In this document: piece by piece, positions 1-7,536 of the stretch | Numbering within the stretch: position 1 is the first letter of the stretch | How the letters are laid out: every line of letters starts with the position of its first letter | From: Desulfobacterales bacterium C00003106 | GTDB lineage: Bacteria; Desulfobacterota; Desulfobacteria; Desulfobacterales; C00003106 | Direction: 5' to 3' | Length of the DNA stretch: 25,016 nucleotides | Assembly (NCBI GenBank): GCA_001751015.1 | Contig: MAXM01000039.1 | Span: forward strand, 1-25,016 | Program-made: the position numbers and the translations under genes | The notes under the pieces: generated by a model | The model's input: only the letters and a program-made list of their open reading frames with translations | What the model was told of the DNA's origin: nothing | Database searches by the model: none

Positions 1-210
1 TTTCAATATCATACACACCTTCCAGAATCAAACCACATTTTTTTCGTATGATACTTCCTTTTTTGGGGATGACTGAAGGTCAATTGAGAAATTTTGTTGC
101 CTCTCAATCTCAAATCGTATACCAAAAGAATTTCAGGAAAGGGGGGGGGACAAACGGTTCATATTTACGATTGTTTCACTAAACAAAAGATGTTATCAGA
201 ATAGTATCAG
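1..210. other. Upstream region of pyrD, no supported gene
   Basis: No gene can be supported here. One plus-strand frame is open from the left edge to a TAA at 180-182, but its composition resembles no family I recognise and no pyrK ending is visible. On the minus strand an ATG at 12-10 follows a GGAAGG sequence (revcomp of 19-24), which could be the start of a divergent gene leaving the window, but only four codons are seen. A run of nine G lies at 141-149 and a weak 6-bp inverted repeat (TTGAGA/TCTCAA) at 84-107. Confidence 0.4.
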
Positions 211-1152
211 ATGATGACAATATCAGGAACAAGAGAGCCGGACCTTTCCGTGGCCGTTGGCGGACTATGTCTCAAGAACCCTGTGATGACTGCATCGGGG
301 ACCTTTGGCTATGGCAGGGAGTTCTCTGCGTTTGTAGACCTGGATTTTCTTGGTGCAATCGTCGTGAAGGGTCTCCACCTGAAACCCTCCGCCGGCAATC
401 CCCCGGAACGGATCGTAGAAACCGCAGGTGGCTTGCTGAATTCCATAGGCCTTGAGAACGTCGGGTGGGATGGATTTGTGCGGGACAAACTCCCGTTTCT
501 CCGCACACTCAGAACGCCGGTTCTTGTCAATATTTACGGACACAACATATCTGAGTATGCGGAACTGGCCTCACGGGTTGATGACGAGGATGGGATAGCA
601 GGCATAGAGGTAAACATATCCTGCCCCAATATCAAGGAAGGAGGGGCTGCTTTTGGTTCAGACCCCAAGATATCGTTTGACGTGATAAGGGCTGTTAGAG
701 AGAGCACCAGACTTCCGGTAATAGCGAAGCTTTCACCGAATGTGACCGATATTACCCTGATAGCGAGAAGCGTGGAAGAGGCTGGAGCCGATGCCATTTC
801 CCTTATCAATACCATTACAGGGATGGCGGTCGATATAGAAACCTGGCGGCCGAGACTTGGCAATATCGTTGGCGGCCTTTCAGGCCCTGCGATCAAACCG
901 GTGGCCCTTCGGATGGTGTGGCAGGTGGTCCGGGCTGTGAAGGTTCCTGTGATCGGCGTGGGAGGAATCATGAATGCACAGGATGCCCTGGAGTTTTTGA
1001 TAGTCGGGGCTACTGCTGTCCAGGTGGGGACAGCCAACCTGATCAATCCATCGGCGACACAAGAGATCATTGTCGGTATCAAGGAGTATCTTGTCGAGAA
1101 GAATATCCCGGACATCAACGGCCTTATCGGAGTCCTTATCTGTGACAAATAA
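211..1152 (+). CDS. pyrD: Dihydroorotate dehydrogenase, class 1B catalytic subunit
   Basis: Oxidises dihydroorotate to orotate in de novo pyrimidine synthesis, with FMN in a cytoplasmic TIM barrel. The N-terminal part carries the NPVMTASGTFGYG segment typical of class 1 enzymes. The active-site base is a cysteine in NISCPN (Cys138), where class 2 enzymes have serine. C-terminal phosphate-binding motifs for FMN are visible in VIGVGGIMNAQDALEFL and GATAVQVGTA. At 313 aa it matches the class 1B (PyrDB) length. Class 1B enzymes need the Fe-S/FAD subunit PyrK to pass electrons to NAD; no pyrK lies in the window, so it must be elsewhere or just outside. Two ATG codons stand in tandem at 211 and 214, without a clear Shine-Dalgarno sequence. 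The downstream gene follows after 71 nt. The family call is secure; the subclass is slightly less so. Confidence 0.93.
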   Translation: MMTISGTREPDLSVAVGGLCLKNPVMTASGTFGYGREFSAFVDLDFLGAIVVKGLHLKPSAGNPPERIVETAGGLLNSIGLENVGWDGFVRDKLPFLRTLRTPVLVNIYGHNISEYAELASRVDDEDGIAGIEVNISCPNIKEGGAAFGSDPKISFDVIRAVRESTRLPVIAKLSPNVTDITLIARSVEEAGADAISLINTITGMAVDIETWRPRLGNIVGGLSGPAIKPVALRMVWQVVRAVKVPVIGVGGIMNAQDALEFLIVGATAVQVGTANLINPSATQEIIVGIKEYLVEKNIPDINGLIGVLICDK

Positions 1153-1223
1153 GAAACGGGGACGGAATAACTTTCCCGTTAAGAAAAGCTGCGCTACCCT
1201 GAAAAAACTGTTATAGAACTTAC

Positions 1224-2045
1224 ATGAACAATTACCTGAAATTTTGGGGTGTCAGAGGGTCTCATCCGACGACATATCCCGGCAATCTGAAGACCGGGGG
1301 AAACACTGCATGTGTTGAACTGGTTATCGAAAACCGGATGTTCATTCTGGATGCCGGCACAGGGATTATCTCTCTTGGGAATCGCCTCATATCAGAAGGC
1401 ACTCCGCGTAGACTGGCGATTTTTCTTTCTCACTATCACTGGGATCATATCCACGGGCTCCCTTTTTTTGTCCCTGCCTATGTTGCCGGTTGGGAGATCG
1501 ATTTTTTCGGACCTGGAGGAAATGAGGGATCACTTGAACAGGTAATACGAGCGCAGATGTCCGCCCCCTATTTCCCCGCAGATATCGAGGAATGGCGTTC
1601 CAGGACAAATATGTTCGAACTGAACGACAGCAGCTTGACCTACGAGAATACCAGGATTACCCCGTTCCCGGTGCATCATCCCGGGCATACACTCGGCTAC
1701 AAAATAGAATGGGATGGAAAGGCCATCCTGTATGTGCCGGATAACGAGATTGAGTATTCACACAACAACGCGCTGTTCAAGAACGCCGACATACTCATTC
1801 ACGATTCGCAATACTTTCCTTCCGAGTACGAACAGAAACGCGGATGGGGGCACTCAACATACGAGGCAACTGTCAGAAGCGCCATTGCGGCGGATGTCAA
1901 AAACCTCTTTCTTTTCCACCACGATCCGAATCATTCCGACAGTCAATTGGAGGAAATGATGAACTCCGTTGAATCGCTGAAAGAAAAAGAGGGAGGACAA
2001 GTCAACTGTCAGCTTGCCGTTGAAGGATTGACTGTGGAGATATAG
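1224..2045 (+). CDS. MBL-fold metal-dependent hydrolase
   Basis: A 273-aa metallo-beta-lactamase-fold protein without signal peptide, so probably cytoplasmic. The first metal-binding motif is SHYHWDHIHG (His70, His72, Asp74, His75). Further candidate ligands are His151/His152 in PVHHPGH, Asp173 in YVPDNE and the His pair in LFHHDP near the C-terminus. The N-terminal FWGVRGSHP segment and the HWDHIxGxPFF pattern are typical of a bacterial MBL subgroup that includes cyclic-nucleotide and other phosphodiesterases, but the substrate cannot be read from sequence. It lies 71 nt after pyrD with no clear terminator between. No SD is obvious before ATG 1224. The fold is secure and the exact activity is unknown. 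Confidence 0.88.
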   Translation: MNNYLKFWGVRGSHPTTYPGNLKTGGNTACVELVIENRMFILDAGTGIISLGNRLISEGTPRRLAIFLSHYHWDHIHGLPFFVPAYVAGWEIDFFGPGGNEGSLEQVIRAQMSAPYFPADIEEWRSRTNMFELNDSSLTYENTRITPFPVHHPGHTLGYKIEWDGKAILYVPDNEIEYSHNNALFKNADILIHDSQYFPSEYEQKRGWGHSTYEATVRSAIAADVKNLFLFHHDPNHSDSQLEEMMNSVESLKEKEGGQVNCQLAVEGLTVEI

Positions 2046-2195
2046 ACAGAAAGGGAAGGAGTCGGACTGATAGAGGTCTTTGAGAAACTTCCGGAAAAGG
2101 GGATAACTCTAATTAATGCTTATAGAATGGGCAAATGATGATTGGTAATTGATGCTTGAAGGTATTCCTCTTTTTTTAGCTGTCTGTGAAAGGGG

Positions 2196-2223
2196 TTGAC
2201 CCGAAAGGCATTATTGATGTAAT
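2196..2223 (+). promoter_or_regulatory. Promoter of the tandem tRNA-Ser genes
   Basis: TTGACC (2196-2201) matches the sigma-70 -35 box at 5 of 6 positions. TGTAAT (2218-2223) matches the -10 box at 5 of 6, with a 16-nt spacer. Transcription would begin near 2230, about 13 nt before the first tRNA. Both position and quality fit a stable-RNA promoter. Confidence 0.65.
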
Positions 2224-2242
2224 GAACAACAGAAGAAAGACC

Positions 2243-2328
2243 GGAGGGATGGCCGAGTGGTTTAAGGCGGCGGTCTTGAAAACCGTTGAGCGAAAGCTCC
2301 GTGGGTTCAAATCCTACTCCCTCCGCCA
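2243..2328 (+). tRNA. tRNA-Ser (anticodon UGA)
   Basis: Acceptor arm GGAGGGA (2243-2249) pairs with TCCCTCC (2318-2324), followed by discriminator G and an encoded CCA (2326-2328). The anticodon TGA is at 2277-2279, inside a loop closed by GCGGT/ACCGT. A class II variable arm, GAGC-GAAA-GCTC, is present as expected for serine. The T arm is GTGGG-TTCAAAT-CCTAC. It decodes UCN serine codons, mainly UCA. The CCA tail is genome-encoded. Confidence 0.97.
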
Positions 2329-2339
2329 GGTTATACTGT

Positions 2340-2432
2340 GGAGAGATGGCCGAGTCGGCTGAAGGCGCTCGCCTGCTAAGCGAGTGTGGGGGGAAACTTC
2401 CACCGAGGGTTCGAATCCCTCTCTCTCCGCCA
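2340..2432 (+). tRNA. tRNA-Ser (anticodon GCU)
   Basis: Acceptor arm GGAGAGA (2340-2346) pairs with TCTCTCC (2422-2428), with discriminator G and encoded CCA (2430-2432). Anticodon GCT lies at 2375-2377 in a loop closed by CTCGC/GCGAG. The long variable arm (GTGG...CCAC) marks a serine class II tRNA, and the T arm is GAGGG-TTCGAAT-CCCTC. It reads AGC/AGU. It sits 11 nt after tRNA-Ser(UGA), so both are probably cut from one precursor. Confidence 0.97.
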
Positions 2433-2454
2433 TTCTTTCTTGCCCCCGCCTTTG

Positions 2455-2471
2455 ACATGCCCATGTTTTTT
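2455..2471 (+). terminator. Weak possible terminator after the tRNA pair
   Basis: ACAT (2455-2458) and ATGT (2463-2466) could form a short stem around GCCC, running into six T residues (2466-2471). The position 22 nt after the second tRNA suits termination, but a 4-bp AT-rich stem is weak. Confidence 0.3.
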
Positions 2472-2524
2472 GTCCGGAATTCTGTAGAAATACAACATTA
2501 TTATACTTAGGTACAAATGTTACG

Positions 2525-2543
2525 TTTCACCCAATGGGCGAAA
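2525..2543. repeat. Imperfect inverted repeat upstream of the 611-aa gene
   Basis: TTTCACCC (2525-2532) pairs with GGGCGAAA (2536-2543) at 7 of 8 positions around a 3-nt loop. There is no T tract, so it is unlikely to be an intrinsic terminator. It could be an operator or chance. Confidence 0.3.
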
Positions 2544-2590
2544 GAAGCCATAAATAAAGTTAAGAATATCAGTAGACTATAACCTTTAAA

Positions 2591-2618
2591 CCCTGACCCC
2601 TGAACCCTGACCCCTGAA
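2591..2618. repeat. Two tandem 14-bp repeats (CCCTGACCCCTGAA)
   Basis: The unit CCCTGACCCCTGAA occurs twice without a gap at 2591-2604 and 2605-2618, followed by a partial third copy (CCCTT). The unit is itself two related 7-mers (CCCTGAC and CCCTGAA). It lies 32 nt before the start of the 611-aa gene. Confidence 0.85.
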
Positions 2619-2650
2619 CCCTTTGGTCATATCAAAACAGGTTATTTTTC

Positions 2651-4486
2651 ATGAACTCAACAGAGCGGCCTGTCTCCTTGAATGAGAGCCCGGACTGCGA
2701 GATAGAAGATGTCATCAGTGCCACTCCAAAAGAGGTAAGAGCGGTCGTGTCCGTGCGTCTTTGTGATGAGCAACTGAGTTATTTTGCCCGGAACATGGAG
2801 TGCCTGAACACTGATCTGCACAGCACAAAGGCACGGCTGGGGATCAACCAGGAGAAGGATGGCGCGTTCCTGCTTGAGGAAAACAAGATATCCTATACTG
2901 CGCGGTTCTGGTTTTATATCCCTGAATACTCTTCCGGGGTTACAATAGACCGGTTGATGAAGCCGGGCCTGAAGGTCGGGAAGATCTACCTGAAAAACCC
3001 AAAGTTGAAATACAGCGCTTCGGAATTGATCAACCTGATTTGCAACCGGACTATTATTGTGCCCAAAGGGACAAAGGTGCTGGAGGAAGGGGCGCTGCTG
3101 ATTCCTGTAATGCCGTTTGTACACCTGCCGAATCCGGCGGTCCTGACCAGAGAGTATCTCAAGGCCGCAGTGATGAAGAAGATCCCCCGGGAAGATCTCT
3201 GTTTTGCCCAGCCTGAACAGCGAGTGGACCAGATTGTCATCCCTTCCGGAAGCGGCGTGGTTTCGCACACAACGCTCTTTACACAGAGCAATGAGATATT
3301 CATCCTTGACGCCGAGCATACTGACGCACGTGTGGGGAGCAAATATACCAACGGGATTATCTATCTCGAGTTCATGGGCGGCGATGAGGATGTTCTCAAG
3401 AAGGACATCCGTATAGAGGTCTTTAAACCGGCGCCTTTTCAAGAGGGGGCAAAAAGCCGGTTCCATATCGACGTTTATTCTGCTTCCCTCGACACATTGT
3501 ATGAAAAGAATTTTCTTGGAGATGGCGGTATTGCGGTGAGCGAAAACGGCGACAAGGAGAGAATAATAGATTTTGCCGAAAAAAGATTCGACTACTTGCT
3601 GAAGACGCTCAAACCGGATTCTTCCGTGATGCTGCATAACTTCCCGAACAGACTCCTTGCGTCCTATCTGATTGTTGCGGCGGATCTTGGTTTGATAAAG
3701 AACCTGATCTTCAAGAAGGCCCCTGAGCAGGACTACTTTTTCAGTTCCGAAAATCTCGCTTTTATGGACAAGCTTCAGGACATGGGAGTCTGCATTTCCT
3801 GGAAAAACACAATACAGGGGGATCTTGTGCTGCATAACAGGTTTTTTATGCGGTCCGCGATTATCCCCTCTTTTGTCGAGGCGTTCGATTCAAGGAAACT
3901 GGCGGCAATCTATGGAACCGCAGGAGCTGTAGACGCCGGGACAGAAAAAGAGATCGTGGACAGTGTCAAATCCTTCAAGGAATTTCACGGTGGAATCTGC
4001 GGTATTCTGACAGGGGGGAGCGCCGGGAGCATCATGTCTTTCGTGTCAGAGACAACCAAGTCTCTCGGCATGCTCACCGGGGCGGTCTACTGGAAGATAC
4101 CCGGAGTCGAGTTCTATCCTCACGTCGATTTTGCTGCGTACCTCGGGAGAAACGACCTCCTGGAAAGACAGGAGATCCTGTCCCATGCAACCGAGGCGGA
4201 CATTTACTTCAAGGGAGGGGTGGGGACCAACCTGGAAAACGCCATTACGTTTGTCAAAAAGAAGCTTGGCATCGGCTATTACAAGCCCCAGATCTTTGTT
4301 GGAGCATTCTACAATCCCCTGAAGGATTGGCTGCATCATCTGACATCAGAACAAATGGCGGATCCTGCCATATTTAAAAGCTGTTATTTTATCAAGCACG
4401 GAAACGAAGTCTTCAAGACCCTGTGTCACCACTTTGGGTCAGAAGACAAGATGCTGAGCGAGATAACCCGGAATAATCACCCCTAA
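2651..4486 (+). CDS. Large protein with C-terminal LOG/SLOG-like Rossmann domain
   Basis: This 611-aa protein has no name that I can give it. Residues about 425-575 look like the LOG/SLOG (lysine-decarboxylase-like) nucleotide-binding fold: TGGSAGSIM at 454-462 resembles the glycine-rich loop, and GGVGTNLE at 522-529 matches the family signature GGxGTxxE. Between them lie a strand-rich stretch and alternating helices as in a Rossmann fold. Residues about 270-400 may form another alpha/beta domain (for example SVMLHNFPNRLLASYLIVAADLG has at most that look). Residues 1-260 match nothing I recognise. No signal peptide or membrane segment is evident. The SD before ATG 2651 is weak (CAGG about 10 nt upstream). 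Its end overlaps the convergent purF stop by 4 nt. LOG proteins release nucleobases from nucleotide monophosphates and SLOG domains bind nucleotides, so a nucleotide ligand is a reasonable inference, but the reaction is unknown. Confidence 0.8.
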   Translation: MNSTERPVSLNESPDCEIEDVISATPKEVRAVVSVRLCDEQLSYFARNMECLNTDLHSTKARLGINQEKDGAFLLEENKISYTARFWFYIPEYSSGVTIDRLMKPGLKVGKIYLKNPKLKYSASELINLICNRTIIVPKGTKVLEEGALLIPVMPFVHLPNPAVLTREYLKAAVMKKIPREDLCFAQPEQRVDQIVIPSGSGVVSHTTLFTQSNEIFILDAEHTDARVGSKYTNGIIYLEFMGGDEDVLKKDIRIEVFKPAPFQEGAKSRFHIDVYSASLDTLYEKNFLGDGGIAVSENGDKERIIDFAEKRFDYLLKTLKPDSSVMLHNFPNRLLASYLIVAADLGLIKNLIFKKAPEQDYFFSSENLAFMDKLQDMGVCISWKNTIQGDLVLHNRFFMRSAIIPSFVEAFDSRKLAAIYGTAGAVDAGTEKEIVDSVKSFKEFHGGICGILTGGSAGSIMSFVSETTKSLGMLTGAVYWKIPGVEFYPHVDFAAYLGRNDLLERQEILSHATEADIYFKGGVGTNLENAITFVKKKLGIGYYKPQIFVGAFYNPLKDWLHHLTSEQMADPAIFKSCYFIKHGNEVFKTLCHHFGSEDKMLSEITRNNHP

Positions 4487-5904
4487 CTTCTTTCAAAGCA
4501 CTCCTTTTTGCATACGTTTTCATCAAAGGAGACAGGATATTTTCCGTCAAAACAGGCCTTGCAGAAATGGTCTTGCGGGTTTTTGATTTGCGTTCCCCGT
4601 AGAAGTCCTTCCAAACTGAGGTAATGGAGGGTGTCAAGGCCCAGGAATGTCCTGATCTCTTCTACGGATTTGCTTGCGGCAATCAGCTCCCCCTTGAGGG
4701 AAAAATCGATTCCGTAATGACATGGGAATCTATGCGGCGGGCAACTGACCCGCATGTGCACCTCTTTTATGCCGAGCTCCCGGAGGGCGCGCACTCTGGT
4801 TTTTACCGTAGTTCCACGAATAATGGAGTCTTCAACAATAATGATGCGCTTGTCTTTCAGGAGGCTTCTGACCGGATTGAGTTTTACCCGGACTCCGAAT
4901 TCCCGCATGGTCTGAGTAGGCTGGATAAAGGTCCTGCCGACATAGTGGTTTCTGATCATCCCCATCTCAAGGGGGATGCCGGACGCCTCCGCAAACCCTA
5001 TGGCTGAGTAGTTTCCGGAATCCGGAAATGGCATTACCAGGTCTGCTTCCACAGCGGATTCCTCAGCAAGGCACTTCCCGTGAGCTTTACGCATCTGATA
5101 GACGTTCAGGCCATGTATGTTGCTGTCAGGCCGGGCAAAATAGATAAACTCAAATATGCAGAGCGAGGTCCTTGGCATGTCGGGTCCTGTTATGCTCTTT
5201 AGTCCTTTCTCATTTATTATGACGATTTCTCCCGGGTCCACTGCGCGGACGTATGACGCCTCCACGAGATCGAGTGCGCAGCTTTCCGAGGCCAGCACAT
5301 AGTGGCCGTCCAGTTTTCCTATGCATAATGGCCTGAAACCATTGGGGTCCTTTATGCCGATTATCGAGTCCTCCGTGAGGAGGATCATTGAAAACGCCCC
5401 TTTCAGTTTTGCAACGGATTTTTGGATTCCTTCTTCTATGCCGTTTTTGAGGTTTCTGACCAGGAGATGCAAGAGGATTTCACTGTCCATAGTGGACTGA
5501 AATATCGCCCCTTTTTTTTCGAGATCGCTCCGGAGCTCATAGGCGTTTACAAGGTTGCCGTTATGCGCAACCGCGTACGATCTGCCGCGGTGGTTTATGA
5601 CAAAGGGCTGGGCATTCGTAAGATTGGAGTCCCCTGTGGTCGAATAGCGTACATGCCCTACGGCCATGTTGCCTTTCAGGTCGTTCAGGTTGTGGTGGGT
5701 AAATGCCTCGGAAACCAGCCCCATCCCTTTGTGGACACGGATTCCTTTTTCCGCAACCACAGCTATGCCCGCGCTTTCCTGCCCCCTGTGTTGCAGGGCA
5801 TACAGCCCAAAATAGGTCATCCTGACCGCTTCCGGATTTCCATAGATACCGAATATGCCACAGGCCTCTCTCGGACGATCCGATGTAGAAGGCATCTTTT
5901 TCAT
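4483..5904 (-). CDS. purF: Amidophosphoribosyltransferase (glutamine PRPP amidotransferase)
   Basis: Catalyses the first committed step of purine synthesis, PRPP plus glutamine to 5-phosphoribosylamine, in the cytoplasm. The 473-aa product has an N-terminal glutaminase domain whose nucleophile is Cys15 in EACGIFG, so a 14-residue propeptide is presumably removed. The phosphoribosyltransferase domain has the PRPP loop IIIVEDSIIRGTT (353-365). Cys249, Cys395, Cys448 and Cys451 (last two in FCKACFDGKYP) correspond to the four 4Fe-4S ligands of the Bacillus-type enzyme. The start at 5904 is supported by an AAGGAAA ribosome site (revcomp of 5906-5912). It is alone, with no other pur gene in the window, and is convergent with the LOG/SLOG-like gene. 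Both the call and the cluster type are well supported. Confidence 0.97.
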   Translation of the reverse strand: MKKMPSTSDRPREACGIFGIYGNPEAVRMTYFGLYALQHRGQESAGIAVVAEKGIRVHKGMGLVSEAFTHHNLNDLKGNMAVGHVRYSTTGDSNLTNAQPFVINHRGRSYAVAHNGNLVNAYELRSDLEKKGAIFQSTMDSEILLHLLVRNLKNGIEEGIQKSVAKLKGAFSMILLTEDSIIGIKDPNGFRPLCIGKLDGHYVLASESCALDLVEASYVRAVDPGEIVIINEKGLKSITGPDMPRTSLCIFEFIYFARPDSNIHGLNVYQMRKAHGKCLAEESAVEADLVMPFPDSGNYSAIGFAEASGIPLEMGMIRNHYVGRTFIQPTQTMREFGVRVKLNPVRSLLKDKRIIIVEDSIIRGTTVKTRVRALRELGIKEVHMRVSCPPHRFPCHYGIDFSLKGELIAASKSVEEIRTFLGLDTLHYLSLEGLLRGTQIKNPQDHFCKACFDGKYPVSFDENVCKKECFERS

Positions 5905-6045
5905 GTTTCCTTTATTTGCTTAGGGGACGAAATAATCGAGATAGACGACCTCTCAGGAAGTCAGCCATCTATTCTATTGTAATCTTTATCTGTAAACATA
6001 AATACCTTACAGAATATTTGATACCAAACATGAAAGGAAAACACA

Positions 6046-6141
6046 ATGACAAAAAAAAGAAAAGAGAGGCACGGAGTGAGGTCGAAAGCGCAAAGGTATC
6101 AGCCCGGGGCAAGACCGCAATCACACCTTGAATTGAAATAA
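6046..6141 (+). CDS. Possible small basic protein, 31 aa
   Basis: An ATG at 6046 follows AAAGGA (6033-6038) at a good 7-nt spacing and opens 31 codons to a TAA at 6139-6141. The peptide begins MTKKRKERHGVRSK and is strongly basic. It ends 79 nt before pilC, in the space between the divergent purF and pilC. A second frame across the same region is open too, which weakens the case. I recognise no family; it may be a real small protein, a leader peptide or chance. Confidence 0.3.
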   Translation: MTKKRKERHGVRSKAQRYQPGARPQSHLELK

Positions 6142-6220
6142 CGTGTATGATATTTTTAATAAACAGATGCTAAGGAACGGACCAGGGGCTTTCTTTGATT
6201 GTTTATTGAGGGGGGAAGAC

Positions 6221-7432
6221 ATGCCGGTTTATAAATGGAAAGGCAAGACCAGGAAGGGCGATGTTCAAGAGGGTGAAATAGAGGCTGTTGATGAGGGATC
6301 TGTCAGGTTACAACTGCGCAGAATGAATATCACTCCTTCAAAGGTCAAAAAAAAATCAAAAGACCTCTTTGAAAACATTGCATTCTTGCAGCCGAAGGTA
6401 ACGGAAAAGGATGTTGTAATATTTTCAAGACAGTTTTCCACCATGATCGATGCAGGGCTTCCATTGATTCAATGTCTGGAGATTCTTCACTCCCAGGAAG
6501 AGAACCATACCTTTAAGAACGCGCTAAGGTCGATCAAAAACGACGTAGAAGGAGGTTCCACCTTTGCTGACGCATTAGGCAAGTTCCCTAACATCTTCAA
6601 CGAACTGTATGTGAATATGATAGCTGCCGGTGAGGCCGGCGGAATACTCGATGTCATACTGAATCGTCTTGCGAACTATATGGAAAAAGCGATGAAATTG
6701 AAGAAAAAGATTAAAGGCGCTATGACTTATCCGGTCATAGTGCTTGTCATAGCAGTCCTGGTTGTGGCGATTATCATGCTTTTTGTGATTCCGGTATTTC
6801 AAGAGATGTTTGAAGGCATGGGGGGGACCCTTCCCGTACCCACGCAGGTTGTGATTGGGATGAGTAATTTTGTGAAAAGCAACACAGGCTATATGATAGT
6901 CGCTCTGGTCTTGTTTGTTTTCGCCTTTAAGCGGTATTACAAGACTGAAAATGGGAGGGCGTTTGTTGATGATACAGTACTGAAGCTTCCTGTATTTGGT
7001 CCGCTCCTGAGAAAGGTGGCTGTAGCCAAGTTCACCCGCACCCTTGGCACAATGCTTGCCAGCGGTGTTTCTATTCTGGAAGGGCTTACGATCGTTGCAA
7101 AGACCGCAGGAAACAAGACAATCGAGACTACTGTTTTCAATGTTAGATCGGCCATCAGTGAAGGACAGACAATTGCTGACCCGTTGAGCGAAAGCGGTGT
7201 ATTTCCTTCTATGGTGGTGCAGATGATTGCGGTTGGTGAATCAACGGGTGCCCTGGATGCCATGCTCAGCAAAATCGCAGACTTCTATGATGACGAGGTC
7301 GATAATGCGGTGAACAATCTCACTGCGATGATTGAGCCTTTCATGATGGTCTTTTTGGGAATAGTAATCGGAGGTTTGGTTATTGCCATGTATCTTCCTA
7401 TCTTCAAGATGGCATCGATGGTCGGAAGTTAG
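6221..7432 (+). CDS. pilC: Type IV pilus inner-membrane platform protein PilC (GspF family)
   Basis: PilC/GspF proteins form the inner-membrane platform that couples the PilB and PilT ATPases to pilin assembly and retraction. The N-terminal MPVYKWKGKTRKG is typical of the family. Two repeated cytoplasmic GspF domains are visible (about 65-190 and 270-395), the first with FSRQFSTMIDAGLPL and GEAGGILD, the second with FTRTLGTMLASGVSI and GESTGALD. Hydrophobic segments follow each domain (about 168-195, 223-240 and 370-395). The start at 6221 is chosen over an in-frame ATG at 6143 because GAGGGGGG stands 5 nt upstream, and it gives the usual length of 403 aa. No pilB, pilT or pilin gene is in the window, so it is separated from its partners. 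Type II secretion GspF is possible, but the sequence is more PilC-like. Confidence 0.9.
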   Translation: MPVYKWKGKTRKGDVQEGEIEAVDEGSVRLQLRRMNITPSKVKKKSKDLFENIAFLQPKVTEKDVVIFSRQFSTMIDAGLPLIQCLEILHSQEENHTFKNALRSIKNDVEGGSTFADALGKFPNIFNELYVNMIAAGEAGGILDVILNRLANYMEKAMKLKKKIKGAMTYPVIVLVIAVLVVAIIMLFVIPVFQEMFEGMGGTLPVPTQVVIGMSNFVKSNTGYMIVALVLFVFAFKRYYKTENGRAFVDDTVLKLPVFGPLLRKVAVAKFTRTLGTMLASGVSILEGLTIVAKTAGNKTIETTVFNVRSAISEGQTIADPLSESGVFPSMVVQMIAVGESTGALDAMLSKIADFYDDEVDNAVNNLTAMIEPFMMVFLGIVIGGLVIAMYLPIFKMASMVGS

Positions 7433-7536
7433 GGTTAGACCCTTGATCTACTGCTGATTTTGTGTTTTATCTTGACACCTTGCTTGGAAATACGGTATTT
7501 GACAAAATTCAGCTTTTCAAAGGGGATTTAAAACAT

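Noticed and set aside
1..12. Possible divergent gene start (ATG at 12-10, minus strand) with a GGAAGG site
   Set aside because: Only four codons lie in the window, so coding cannot be judged.
1155..1180. AACGGG/CCCGTT inverted repeat after pyrD as terminator
   Set aside because: Only 6 bp with a 14-nt loop and no T tract; read-through into the MBL gene is as likely.
2120..2464. Minus-strand 114-codon ORF across the tRNA-Ser pair, with GERGIRTLGG and GVGFEPTELSLNG
   Set aside because: It is the antisense of the two serine tRNAs. Such translations recur in databases as false hypothetical proteins; the tRNA folds explain the conservation.
2657..3835. Minus-strand ORF of 392 codons inside the 611-aa gene
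   Set aside because: A mirror frame of the plus-strand gene; its His/Arg/Gln-rich composition resembles no protein family, while the sense product has LOG/SLOG-like motifs.
6143..6220. Extended pilC start at 6143 adding 26 residues
   Set aside because: No ribosome site before it, and the extra residues do not match the PilC N-terminus, which begins MPVYKWKG at 6221 after GAGGGGGG.
7472..7501. Promoter before lysS (TTGACA at 7472-7477)
   Set aside because: The -35 box is perfect but no convincing -10 box lies 16-18 nt on; left out as a feature.
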